The translations under genes were made by a program, and so were the position numbers. 64,000 bases of DNA from G963556115 sp963675945 (GTDB taxonomy: Bacteria > Planctomycetota > SZUA-567): contig OY780932.1 in NCBI GenBank assembly GCA_963675945.1, positions 3,348,001-3,412,000 on the forward strand. Direction: 5' to 3'. The notes under the pieces were generated by a model. It did no database searches, was not told the origin of the DNA, and was given only the letters and a program-made list of their open reading frames with translations. Position 1 is the stretch's first letter. Each line of letters starts with the position of its first letter. Shown one piece after another: positions 26,465 through 34,246 of this stretch.

Positions 26465-27433
26465 ATGAATAGAATAAACTATCCTTTATCCTTCGAACCA
26501 CTTCTACAGGAGAATATCTGGGGTGGCGAGTATCTCAAGAAGCGCTCAACCCGTGTTCCCACCGGTACGGTGGGAGAGAGTTGGGAAATCTCAGATTACA
26601 AGGATGAAACTACCCTGATTCGCAACGGTGAGCATCAGGGAAAACCGCTCAACGCTATCATTGAACAGATATATGCCCCTACCAAATCACCGGTCAGATT
26701 CCCCTTATTACTCAAGATACTTGCGCCCGAGAGTGAATTGTCGGTACAGGTACACCCGACCGACGAATACGCCTCACACCTGGCTCTGGAGGACAGCGGT
26801 AAAGCCGAATCATGGTATATTCTGGATGCCCCGGAGAACAGCTTTCTCTATCTCGGACTTACCGAAAAACTTGATAAAGCCCGGATTGAACAGGCGATTA
26901 ACGCTAAAACCCTGACTCAATACCTGAATAAGGTCTATGTCAAGAAGGGGGATGTCGTAAATATTCCCCACGGCACTATTCACTCATTATGCCCCCATAT
27001 CAAGGTATTTGAGATTCAACAGAGTTCAAATATCACTTACAGACTCTACGATTGGGGACGAGTCGACAAAAACGGCAAGAGCAGAGAGCTACATATTAAG
27101 GAAGCGCTTGAGGTCATTAATTTCGACTATTTACCGACCTCTCACCTCGTTGAGCCAAAGATTATCCACACCGGGGATTATCTACACGAAGAATATGTCC
27201 GCAACCACAATTTCGGTATGGCGAAATTCTCCAGAATGACTGACGACTTGGTTATTAATAATTCAGATATGACCATAAAAATCCTGAGTTCACTCAATTC
27301 CACGCTGGAAGTATGCACCGACGGCGGTCAGATCACCCTGAATAGTTTTGATTCGTGCCTGATCCCTGCTTATTCCGGCGACATTCGAGTAACCGGGAAT
27401 GAGCATGCTGAGTTTTTACTCTTCAATGAATAG
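26465..27433 (+). CDS. manA: Mannose-6-phosphate isomerase, class I
   Basis: 322 residues. Interconverts fructose 6-phosphate and mannose 6-phosphate; cytosolic zinc enzyme of the cupin type. Seen are FEPLLQENIWGGEYL, GESWEISDY, LLKILAPESELSVQVHP (zinc ligands Gln and His), the glutamate of KAESWYIL, and VNIPHGTIHSL, as in the short Bacillus ManA type. It supplies mannose for polysaccharide or glycan synthesis. It follows the HtrA-like gene by 27 bases; AGGA precedes the ATG. Confidence 0.93.
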   Translation: MNRINYPLSFEPLLQENIWGGEYLKKRSTRVPTGTVGESWEISDYKDETTLIRNGEHQGKPLNAIIEQIYAPTKSPVRFPLLLKILAPESELSVQVHPTDEYASHLALEDSGKAESWYILDAPENSFLYLGLTEKLDKARIEQAINAKTLTQYLNKVYVKKGDVVNIPHGTIHSLCPHIKVFEIQQSSNITYRLYDWGRVDKNGKSRELHIKEALEVINFDYLPTSHLVEPKIIHTGDYLHEEYVRNHNFGMAKFSRMTDDLVINNSDMTIKILSSLNSTLEVCTDGGQITLNSFDSCLIPAYSGDIRVTGNEHAEFLLFNE

Positions 27434-27472
27434 TACGTAGTCGTATTTTTTTTAATTTTATAATATTTCTTC

Positions 27473-27500
27473 TTGAGAAGATAGTATTGAATGTTATATT
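27473..27500 (+). promoter_or_regulatory. Predicted promoter of the 97-residue unknown gene
   Basis: TTGAGA (27473-27478), 16-base spacer, TATATT (27495-27500). The ATG at 27491 lies within it, which supports the downstream start at 27521. Confidence 0.45.
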
Positions 27501-27520
27501 ATTATTCAAGGGAGTTCGAA

Positions 27521-27814
27521 ATGATAGAAAATACAGATAGTAAGAAAAAACGCAAAGTACCAGAGTATGTGATAAAAGCTAGGGAATATTTGGCTTCAAT
27601 CAAGAATAGGCCAGAAGCTCTAAAGAGCTCAGAGGAAGCCAAAATCGCCGAAGCAAAGCTTACACTCGCAGTATATGGCTGCCAAACTGAGCACTTACCT
27701 ACAACTATTACCAACGTCATAGTTGTACTCGGCACCGATGCAGCCGACACCATCAAATACCTGACCCCAGAGCAATATCCATATTATGGTATTATTGATG
27801 ATGCCAAGCTTTAA
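27521..27814 (+). CDS. Small hypothetical protein
   Basis: 97 residues, not recognised. The basic start (KKKRKVPEYVIKAREYL) is followed by an amphipathic helix and a segment TNVIVVLGTDAADTIKYL; there is no signal peptide or membrane span. The ATG at 27521 is preferred to one at 27491 because AAGGGAG lies six bases before it and a promoter -10 overlaps the earlier codon. It appears to be a single-gene transcript with a strong terminator behind it. Confidence 0.65.
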   Translation: MIENTDSKKKRKVPEYVIKAREYLASIKNRPEALKSSEEAKIAEAKLTLAVYGCQTEHLPTTITNVIVVLGTDAADTIKYLTPEQYPYYGIIDDAKL

Positions 27815-27845
27815 TTGCTCCTCTCTGCGCTTTGCTGTACAAAAG

Positions 27846-27875
27846 AAGAAGTCCTGCGTATAAGCAGGACTTCTT
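27846..27875. terminator. Bidirectional intrinsic terminator
   Basis: 12-base perfect stem AAGAAGTCCTGC / GCAGGACTTCTT with a six-base loop, then TTATTTC on the plus strand and a TTTTGTAC-like run on the minus strand. Lies between the converging small gene and the cyclophilin gene. Confidence 0.85.
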
Positions 27876-27928
27876 TATTTCAACCAATTTTACAATAAAT
27901 AATACTACTATTCAGTAACAGCATGCTG

Positions 27929-28534
27929 TCAATCTAATATTTTGACTTTCGTAAGCACAATCGGCTCAACCGGCACATCATCATGAAAACCATGCGAACC
28001 AGTCTTTACTCCGGCAATTTTATCGATTACCTCCATGCCGGTAATAACCTTGCCAAATACTGCATAACCAAAGTCGCGCTGTCCATGATTAAGAAAAGCA
28101 TTATCCTTAACATTGATAAAGAACTGTGACGTTGCACTGTTAATATCAGAGGTTCGCGCCATGGCCAGAGTGCCACGCGTATTACCTAGACCGTTATCAG
28201 CCTCGTTCTTTATCGGAGCCCGCTTACTCTCTTTCTCTTCCATATTCAGATCAAAACCGCCACACTGCACCATAAAGCCAGGAATAACTCGATGAAAAAG
28301 AGTGTCGGTATAGAAGCCCTCATTGACATATGCTAAAAAATTAGCGACCGTAATAGGAGCTTTTTCCGGATATAATTCTACTGTAAAGTTCCCCATACTC
28401 GTCTCAAACTCTACCCTTACTCCATCCTTCGCTTTTGCTTTTGGCACAGGTTCACTCCTCGCTTGCTCGCTCTCCATCAGGCTACAACCGGTAATAAGAG
28501 CAAAAAGAACAAAAATTACTATAAAATATTTCAA
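27929..28534 (-). CDS. Lipoprotein peptidyl-prolyl cis-trans isomerase (cyclophilin)
   Basis: 201 residues. Lipoprotein signal with lipobox LITGC, then a complete bacterial cyclophilin: FTVELYPEKAPITVANFLAYV, DTLFHRVIPGFMVQCG (catalytic Arg in FHRV), NGLGNTRGTLAMARTSDINSATSQFFINV split over adjacent strands, and FGYAVFGKVITGMEV. It catalyses proline isomerisation during folding of exported proteins, anchored to a membrane. The start is a TTG with GGAG nine bases before it. Confidence 0.92.
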   Translation of the reverse strand: MKYFIVIFVLFALITGCSLMESEQARSEPVPKAKAKDGVRVEFETSMGNFTVELYPEKAPITVANFLAYVNEGFYTDTLFHRVIPGFMVQCGGFDLNMEEKESKRAPIKNEADNGLGNTRGTLAMARTSDINSATSQFFINVKDNAFLNHGQRDFGYAVFGKVITGMEVIDKIAGVKTGSHGFHDDVPVEPIVLTKVKILD

Positions 28535-28610
28535 ATCCAGATCTCCAGATATCAGTCATAGCATATATTAATAAATATTATCATACATATCATATACCCC
28601 AAAGTAAAGC

Positions 28611-29198
28611 CTATTTTTCGGTCAAAGTTGCGTATAACAAAAGATACTTTACCCCTGCTGCCCAGGAAATCTCAGGTTCCAGATACGCCAGCAGCACCTT
28701 GACTAATTCAGAACATATATCCATAAATTCGCTATATCCGAGTTCCTCCAAGGCCTTTACGCTATAGAAAGGCACTACCTGAGCCAAGGCTCGTGAGAAG
28801 GCTTTATTTCTACAGATAAACCGATGCGGCCGCGAAACACACAGAATCTCAGAAATCGTAACGATCCCAGCCTGCGGAAACTTAGCCGCTCTATACTTCT
28901 CTTCAAACCCACCCGGCGTCGCTAGCAACCTGACTAACGCTTCAACCACCTTCTGTGCCGAATTTACTCTGCCCAGATTGGTCAGACGTATAGGACACTC
29001 CGGGATAGTCAGAGCCTTGAGTTCTTTATAGACATCCGGCGGCGCCATACTCTGCAGATGCTCTACCGCCAGCACCGTTCTCGCCCGCTCGGAAAAAGCC
29101 AGCACCCACTCAAATCGCTGCCTGAAAGCGGGTGCGTCCACCCTCTCTCCATACTTGCGCACCAATTCGTCTTTGAATAAATCCGCCCACCCTGCCAT
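28611..29198 (-). CDS. Hypothetical protein downstream of umuC
   Basis: 195 residues, not recognised. Largely helical, cytosolic, no signal peptide. Recognisable patterns are AFRQRFEWVLAFSERAR, NSAQKVVEALVRLLATPGGFEEKY, SEILCVSRPHRFICRNKAF and YSVKALEELGYSEFMD. The part around HRFICRNKAFSRAL recalls a motif in proteins tied to restriction or DNA-binding enzymes, but that is only a hint. The start ATG follows GAGGAG; an in-frame TTG at 29210 is less likely. It sits 27 bases after umuC in the tatA-uvrD-umuC operon, so a DNA-damage link is possible. Confidence 0.6.
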   Translation of the reverse strand: MAGWADLFKDELVRKYGERVDAPAFRQRFEWVLAFSERARTVLAVEHLQSMAPPDVYKELKALTIPECPIRLTNLGRVNSAQKVVEALVRLLATPGGFEEKYRAAKFPQAGIVTISEILCVSRPHRFICRNKAFSRALAQVVPFYSVKALEELGYSEFMDICSELVKVLLAYLEPEISWAAGVKYLLLYATLTEK

Positions 29199-29225
29199 CG
29201 CACTCCTCAACCTAATAAAAAAAAC

Positions 29226-30488
29226 TCAAACACAGCGTACACTAGGGATATCCTCCCAGCAAGTCGTATATTTCGGAGAAAGATACTCTGCCCGTAACTT
29301 CCAGCCACGTGGCTGCAAACCCTGCGACGCAAACCGCACTGCTCCCCGCCCCATCTCCAGATTAATCTTATCAATAGTACTCATAAGCTCCCGCTTTACC
29401 GATAATTCCTGGGCCATACCGAAGATATCCTGCTGCTGCTCTTGCGGTCGACCGACCAGATCAAGCAACATCACCCCAACCTTCTGATACAGATACTGCG
29501 GCTTATACATCCTCACCAACAACCGCTGTACCTCAGCAATAATATCAAAAGAAGAGTCGGAAGGCTGCACCAAACCGGCCGCCGCAGAGGCAGAGAAAAA
29601 ATCTGACACCGCATGCTTGTTACTGCGGATAAAGACATATACCCCATTCGCCAACAACTGCTGACGGCGTAATTTCTCACAAGCTTGAGCAGCAAAGGTG
29701 GTGAGTGCCTGCTCCAATTCGCTATACTCACTGGTCGCCACCCCAAAGGAACGAGATACCCGTATATTCTTCCGTTTCTGCACCTCTTCCAGTTCAATAC
29801 AGACCTCATTATTAAGCTCGCGTGCCGTACGCTCGACCGTAATTCCCAACTTCTTGCGGAGCATAAAGAGATCTGCCTGCAATAAATCAAGGGGCGACCA
29901 GACACCATAACGCGAGAGCTTCTCCGTGAGCCGGCGAGATATCCCCCAGATATCGGTGAGTTCAATTGCAGCAAGCTCCTCTTCAATCTCCTGGCGCTCA
30001 AGGAGCAAGGCGACCCGCTGTTTATGACGTTTGGCTTGACGATTAGCCACTTTGGCAAGGGTCTTGGTTCTGGCGATACCAACTGAAACATCAATCCCAA
30101 CCCACTGTTTTACAGTAACTGCCAGCTCCTCTGCCCAGTCCGCAAGTCTATTTTCGGAAACTCCCGTAAGTTCAATAAACGCCTCATCAATCGAGTACTG
30201 CTCAATATCAGGGCTGAACCTGCTGAGCACTTCGAGTACCCTACTGCTAATATCGGCATACAACGGATAATTTGAGGAGAAGAAGGTTGTCCCGCGGCTC
30301 TGCAGAAAATCCTTATGTTTGAAGAAGGGTACAGCCAGCGGCAGATCAAAGCTCTTAACTTCGGCTGAACGCGCTACAATACAACCATCATTATTCGAGA
30401 GTACAACCACCGGCTTACCTTCAAGGTCTGGCCGAAAGAGCTTTTCACAAGAGGCATAAAAATTATTACAATCAACCAGTGCAAACAC
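29226..30488 (-). CDS. umuC: DNA polymerase V catalytic subunit-like (UmuC)
   Basis: 420 residues, Y-family translesion polymerase. Catalytic residues are in ALVDCNNFYASCE (first Asp) and YSIDEAFIEL (Asp-Glu pair); VVVLSNNDGCIVARS, SVGIARTKTLAKVAN and the C-terminal UmuC block (DIFGMAQELSVKRELMST region, ASQGLQPRGWKLRAEYLSP) identify UmuC rather than DinB. No umuD is near; another S24 protein would have to supply that function. The start is a GTG with GGGAG before it. It starts ten bases after uvrD, so the two are cotranscribed. Confidence 0.93.
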   Translation of the reverse strand: MFALVDCNNFYASCEKLFRPDLEGKPVVVLSNNDGCIVARSAEVKSFDLPLAVPFFKHKDFLQSRGTTFFSSNYPLYADISSRVLEVLSRFSPDIEQYSIDEAFIELTGVSENRLADWAEELAVTVKQWVGIDVSVGIARTKTLAKVANRQAKRHKQRVALLLERQEIEEELAAIELTDIWGISRRLTEKLSRYGVWSPLDLLQADLFMLRKKLGITVERTARELNNEVCIELEEVQKRKNIRVSRSFGVATSEYSELEQALTTFAAQACEKLRRQQLLANGVYVFIRSNKHAVSDFFSASAAAGLVQPSDSSFDIIAEVQRLLVRMYKPQYLYQKVGVMLLDLVGRPQEQQQDIFGMAQELSVKRELMSTIDKINLEMGRGAVRFASQGLQPRGWKLRAEYLSPKYTTCWEDIPSVRCV

Positions 30489-30498
30489 CTATTCTCCC

Positions 30499-32769
30499 TT
30501 ACACTCGATCCAACTGTACACTATCAAGGGTCAACATACGGGTTCCCTCTTTATCAAACAGCACCACGATATGACTCCGACTACAGGACAACACCCTGCC
30601 TGCACCCAGCACCTTATGCCGCACCCGTTGCCCGGATTTAAACGCATACCCGCGTTCGACCTTCTTCGTCACCCGCTTTACCGGTTTTGCCCGCGTACCA
30701 ACAGACTCCTCAAATTCACTGAAAGCATTGTCAATACCGCCAAAGGCCTCGGCAAAAGGATCATCAAAATCATCAAAATCATCGAACTCAGCATTCACAG
30801 AAGCATTATGCCGCCCTAAACCCGAGACACCACTACCTCCTGCAAGATCGAGTAGCTGCATATCCTCTGTCGGTAATTCTCCAAGAAAAGGGCTGGGACG
30901 GGAATACTCAAGCTTACCCCAGATAAGGCGCTTGGAGGCATGAGTAATAAACAATTTCTGCTCGGCACGGGTGATACCAACATAGAATAATCTCCGTTCC
31001 TCCTCTTCATTAGCAGTAGAGTCCTGTGAATTAGAGTGCGGCAAGAGGCCATTCTCCAGCCCAGCCAGAAATACCACCGGGAACTCCAGCCCTTTGGCGC
31101 TATGCAAGGTCATCAGAGTTATACTGTCTGCTTCCGGATCATAATTATCAACATCAGCCACCAGCGCCACATCCTCCAGAAATTCCGCCAACGTACTCTC
31201 AGGATGCTCTACCTCAAATTCCGCCGCCCTGCCGACAAAGGCCTCAAGGTTCTCCAGACGTTCCTCCCAAGCCGGATCCTTATCCGTCGCTACCGAGATA
31301 TGCTCGATCAACCCCGAAACCCTGAGTAATTCACGTACAGCCTCGCCTACCGGCGTATGCGCTACTCCCTGCAAACGCCGACACCAGTACGAAAAATCCC
31401 GTAATTTGGCCGTAGTCCTCCCTGCATAGATCTCGCTAAAATTCGGGCGCGAGAGTAATTCAAAAGTACTTATTTCCAGAGCCAATGCTTGCGTCTGGAG
31501 TTGCTCCAGAGTCTTGGGGCCTACCCCTACCGGACGTGCCGCCAAAACCCGTCTGAGGGCTATATCATCACGCGGATTCACCAGAAGCTTGATATGTGCC
31601 AGAAAATCCTTGATCTCCTTACGCTCGTAGAATCGCACCCCCCCGACAAGCTGATACGGCATCCCAGCAGACATAAAGGCCTCTTCAAACATTCGCGACT
31701 GCGCATTAGTTCGGTAGAATACCGCCATCCGCGCAAAGCTGCTGCCCTCGCTCTTTAGCCTGGCCGCCTGCTCCGCCACCCAATTCGCTTCATCGCGGTC
31801 ACTGTCAAGCGCAACTATTGCTACCGGCTCACCGACATTCTCCTCGGTATACAGACTCTTCTCAATGCGATCCGTATTATACTGTATCAGCTGATTTGCC
31901 GCACTCAATATCTTGGCTGTCGAACGATAATTACGCTCCAGCCGAACGATACGCGCCTCGGGAAAATCCTTCTGAAAATCCATGATATTACTGTAATCCG
32001 CACCACGCCAGGAGTAAATGCTCTGATCCGGATCCCCGGTCACATGTACATTCTCGAGTTCATTACAGAGCGACTTCATCAGTCGATATTGTACCTTATT
32101 GGTATCCTGATACTCATCAATAAGCAAGTAGCGGAAACGCCTACGATACTGTTCCTTGATCTCAGGTACACTCTGTAGCAATCTGGCCGTCAGCAGCAGC
32201 AGATCATCAAAATCCAGCCCGTTCATCGCCCGCAGACGTGCTTCATACCCAGCATATACCCGCTGAATCACCTCTGCATACCATGAACCGTCACCATAAT
32301 TCTCAGCAGAAATCATATCACATTTTGCTCTGGAGATCTCTGAAGCGACAGACCGTGGTTTGAAGCGCTTGTCATCAATCGTATAATTTTTAAGCAATTC
32401 TTTGATTACACCCTGCTGATCGGCAGTATCAAAGATAGTAAAATTACCATTCCGCCCATCCTGCAACGCCTCAATATCAAACCGCAAAAAGCGCGCACAA
32501 AGTGAATGAAAGGTTCCGACCCAGCGCGGAGCCTGTCCGACCAGAGCCTCAACTCTCTCCTTCATCTCACCGGCAGCTTTGTTGGTAAAGGTCATAGCCA
32601 GTATCTGCTGCGGCGCCACTCCGTTCTCAATCAGCCAAGCGATACGCCGGGTAACCACCCGTGTCTTGCCAGAACCTGCACCCGCGACGACCAGCATCGG
32701 GCCATCCTTGTGCGTTACCGCTTCACACTGTTCTGGGGTAAGCCCAGTCAATATCCCCTCTGCGCTCAT
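30499..32769 (-). CDS. uvrD: UvrD/PcrA-type DNA helicase
   Basis: 756 residues, superfamily 1A 3'-5' helicase for repair and for clearing RecA filaments. Walker A VVAGAGSGKTR near residue 30, TFTNKAAGEMKERV, Walker B LLIDEYQDTNKVQY, GDPDQSIYSWRGA, RLERNYRSTAKIL, LMTLHSAKGLEFPVVF and VGITRAEQKLF are all present. The C-terminal Tudor-like domain (RVRHKVLGAGRVLS) favours the PcrA/UvrD branch. The ATG overlaps the tatA stop as TAATG, so translation is coupled. Confidence 0.96.
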   Translation of the reverse strand: MSAEGILTGLTPEQCEAVTHKDGPMLVVAGAGSGKTRVVTRRIAWLIENGVAPQQILAMTFTNKAAGEMKERVEALVGQAPRWVGTFHSLCARFLRFDIEALQDGRNGNFTIFDTADQQGVIKELLKNYTIDDKRFKPRSVASEISRAKCDMISAENYGDGSWYAEVIQRVYAGYEARLRAMNGLDFDDLLLLTARLLQSVPEIKEQYRRRFRYLLIDEYQDTNKVQYRLMKSLCNELENVHVTGDPDQSIYSWRGADYSNIMDFQKDFPEARIVRLERNYRSTAKILSAANQLIQYNTDRIEKSLYTEENVGEPVAIVALDSDRDEANWVAEQAARLKSEGSSFARMAVFYRTNAQSRMFEEAFMSAGMPYQLVGGVRFYERKEIKDFLAHIKLLVNPRDDIALRRVLAARPVGVGPKTLEQLQTQALALEISTFELLSRPNFSEIYAGRTTAKLRDFSYWCRRLQGVAHTPVGEAVRELLRVSGLIEHISVATDKDPAWEERLENLEAFVGRAAEFEVEHPESTLAEFLEDVALVADVDNYDPEADSITLMTLHSAKGLEFPVVFLAGLENGLLPHSNSQDSTANEEEERRLFYVGITRAEQKLFITHASKRLIWGKLEYSRPSPFLGELPTEDMQLLDLAGGSGVSGLGRHNASVNAEFDDFDDFDDPFAEAFGGIDNAFSEFEESVGTRAKPVKRVTKKVERGYAFKSGQRVRHKVLGAGRVLSCSRSHIVVLFDKEGTRMLTLDSVQLDRV

Positions 32770-32987
32770 TACTGCTCTTTTTTCTCGCCAGACTCACCGT
32801 CCTCGGTCTTGGTAACATCCTTCTCCGCCGCTTTGGTAATCTCATCCTTCATCTCGTTAACCCCACTTTTAAAGGCCACAATACCCTTACCCAGGGTTCG
32901 TCCGAGCTCAGGCAGACGCTTACCAAAGAGTACCACCGCAATTATCAGAATAATTGCAATTTCCCAAGGTCCCAGCCAACTAAACAT
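32769..32987 (-). CDS. tatA: Twin-arginine translocase subunit TatA
   Basis: 72 residues. One short N-terminal membrane helix (WEIAIILIIAVVLFG), a hinge, then the amphipathic helix KRLPELGRTLGKGIVAFKSG and a charged tail: standard TatA. Forms the pore-like part of the Tat system for folded proteins. tatC is not in the window. GAGGAG precedes the ATG. Its pairing with uvrD and umuC is unusual. Confidence 0.93.
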   Translation of the reverse strand: MFSWLGPWEIAIILIIAVVLFGKRLPELGRTLGKGIVAFKSGVNEMKDEITKAAEKDVTKTEDGESGEKKEQ

Positions 32988-33027
32988 ATTTCGCTCCTCT
33001 ATCGATTAACAATATAACTCATTACAA

Positions 33028-33055
33028 AGTATACAGTTAAACCTATGCGATGCAA
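33028..33055 (-). promoter_or_regulatory. Predicted promoter of the tatA-uvrD-umuC operon
   Basis: On the minus strand, TTGCAT (33050-33055), 16-base spacer, TATACT (33028-33033). No CTG-N10-CAG box lies nearby, so direct LexA control by the lexA-type box is not supported. Confidence 0.5.
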
Positions 33056-33064
33056 GTGTTATAT

Positions 33065-33126
33065 CGTAATTTAGTCGTAGCGTAGTAACTCTTCATACGG
33101 TATCACAAGTATACCGCTAAATTACG
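33065..33126. repeat. Nested inverted repeats upstream of tatA
   Basis: An outer pair CGTAATTTAG / CTAAATTACG (10 bases each) encloses an inner pair CGGTAT / ATACCG. The inner right arm abuts the outer right arm, so the structure would leave a 23-base bulge on the left. It lies just upstream of the predicted tatA promoter. Role unknown. Confidence 0.6.
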
Positions 33127-33135
33127 TTTCACCCC

Positions 33136-33172
33136 AAAAAAAAGCAGGGCATACAGAATTAACTGTACACCC
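33136..33172 (-). terminator. Intrinsic terminator after exbD
   Basis: On the minus strand GGGTGTACAG, loop TTAATT, CTGTATGCCC (ten pairs including two G-U pairs), then TGC and a run of eight T. It directly follows the exbD stop and should end the exbB-exbD transcript. Confidence 0.85.
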
Positions 33173-33197
33173 TAAAATAAACCGAAGATCCCAGCAT

Positions 33198-33602
33198 TTA
33201 CTCTTTTTGCTTCAATCTCAAGTTAAACTTGGTCTGCCCCGCTTCCTTGATAATATCAGTTGCCCGCGCCACATACTCATACGGCGTACTCTTATCCGCG
33301 TTGATAACAATCACCGGATCTTTTAAATCCTTACGCATCTTCTCGATACATCCGGCAAGCTGATCAAAGCTTATCTTATCCTTCTCAAAGAACAATTCTC
33401 CATCCGGCTTGATGGTCAGAACTTGAACTTCTTCCTTGGGCACCTCTGAACTCTGCCCCTGAGGCAGATCGACGGTTATGCCTTTATCGGTCTCAAATTT
33501 GGCCGAGACCATCACAAAGATCAGGAGTAAGAATACCACATCAATTAATGAGGTAACATTGATCGCTGCAGATTTTTTAGCCCTAGTACTAAATCTCATC
33601 AT
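33198..33602 (-). CDS. exbD: ExbD/TolR-type biopolymer transport protein
   Basis: 134 residues. One N-terminal membrane helix with the proton-path Asp in VTSLIDVVFLLLIFVMVS, then a periplasmic domain (ITVDLPQGQ, VLTIKPDGELFFEKDKISF, VIVINADKSTPYEYV). Together with the next gene it forms the proton-driven motor that energises TonB or Tol; neither TonB nor TolA/TolB is in the window, so which system is served is open. Two consecutive ATG codons are possible starts. Confidence 0.9.
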   Translation of the reverse strand: MMRFSTRAKKSAAINVTSLIDVVFLLLIFVMVSAKFETDKGITVDLPQGQSSEVPKEEVQVLTIKPDGELFFEKDKISFDQLAGCIEKMRKDLKDPVIVINADKSTPYEYVARATDIIKEAGQTKFNLRLKQKE

Positions 33603-33617
33603 TCACCCCATCTTCAA

Positions 33618-34232
33618 TTATCTGATACGTAACATCAACCCGATAGCCAATCTCTCCATCTCCAGCACCGCCTCATCAATTCGGCGTGCGAAATAACTGT
33701 AGGCCACAAAGGCTGGAATCGCAATAACCAAACCGACAATTGTCGTAATCAGTGCTTCGGATATGCCGCCAGAGAGCTTATGCACCTCATCCGCGCCGAC
33801 TTTGGCAATAGTATTGAATACCGTATACATACCGGTAACGGTTCCAAGCAATCCCAGCAAAGGTGAAATAGCCGCAATCACCTCCAGCGCAATCACCCCT
33901 TTATTGATCGCATGAGCGGCACGTCTACCTGCCCCTTCAACCAGTGTATCAGCCTCCTCACGGCTCAATTTTCGGCTCATAACCACCGTTATAAGTACCT
34001 CCGCCAGCGGCCCGCCAACCTTTCTGAGTACCCGCTCAGCACTTGCAAAATCCGATTCATGAGTAAGCCCTTGCGCCAGATCCACCAGTTCTTTGGGGAA
34101 CAACGTCTTACGACGAAGCATCAATAAACAGTAAAAAAAGAAAGCCACCCCGACCACAGACAATCCCATGAGGATGTATACGACATCACCCCCTTGCTTT
34201 AACACATGCCACAATTCAAGAACATTACTCAT
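33618..34232 (-). CDS. exbB: ExbB/TolQ/MotA-type proton channel
   Basis: 204 residues, three membrane helices. Recognised by the third-helix region GVIALEVIAAISPLLGLLGTVTGMYTVF and ISEALITTTIVGL-like helix (as written, ALITTIVGLVIAIPAFVAY). Stator partner of ExbD, 15 bases upstream of it. A longer start at 34250 would run into topA; the ATG at 34232 has AAGGA six bases before it and is preferred. Confidence 0.92.
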   Translation of the reverse strand: MSNVLELWHVLKQGGDVVYILMGLSVVGVAFFFYCLLMLRRKTLFPKELVDLAQGLTHESDFASAERVLRKVGGPLAEVLITVVMSRKLSREEADTLVEGAGRRAAHAINKGVIALEVIAAISPLLGLLGTVTGMYTVFNTIAKVGADEVHKLSGGISEALITTIVGLVIAIPAFVAYSYFARRIDEAVLEMERLAIGLMLRIR

Positions 34233-34246
34233 TTCAATTCCTTCCA

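Noticed and set aside
33001..33060. Second SOS box before tatA-uvrD-umuC (ACTC...ACAGT)
   Set aside because: The half sites do not have CTG-N10-CAG spacing and the first half is CTC.
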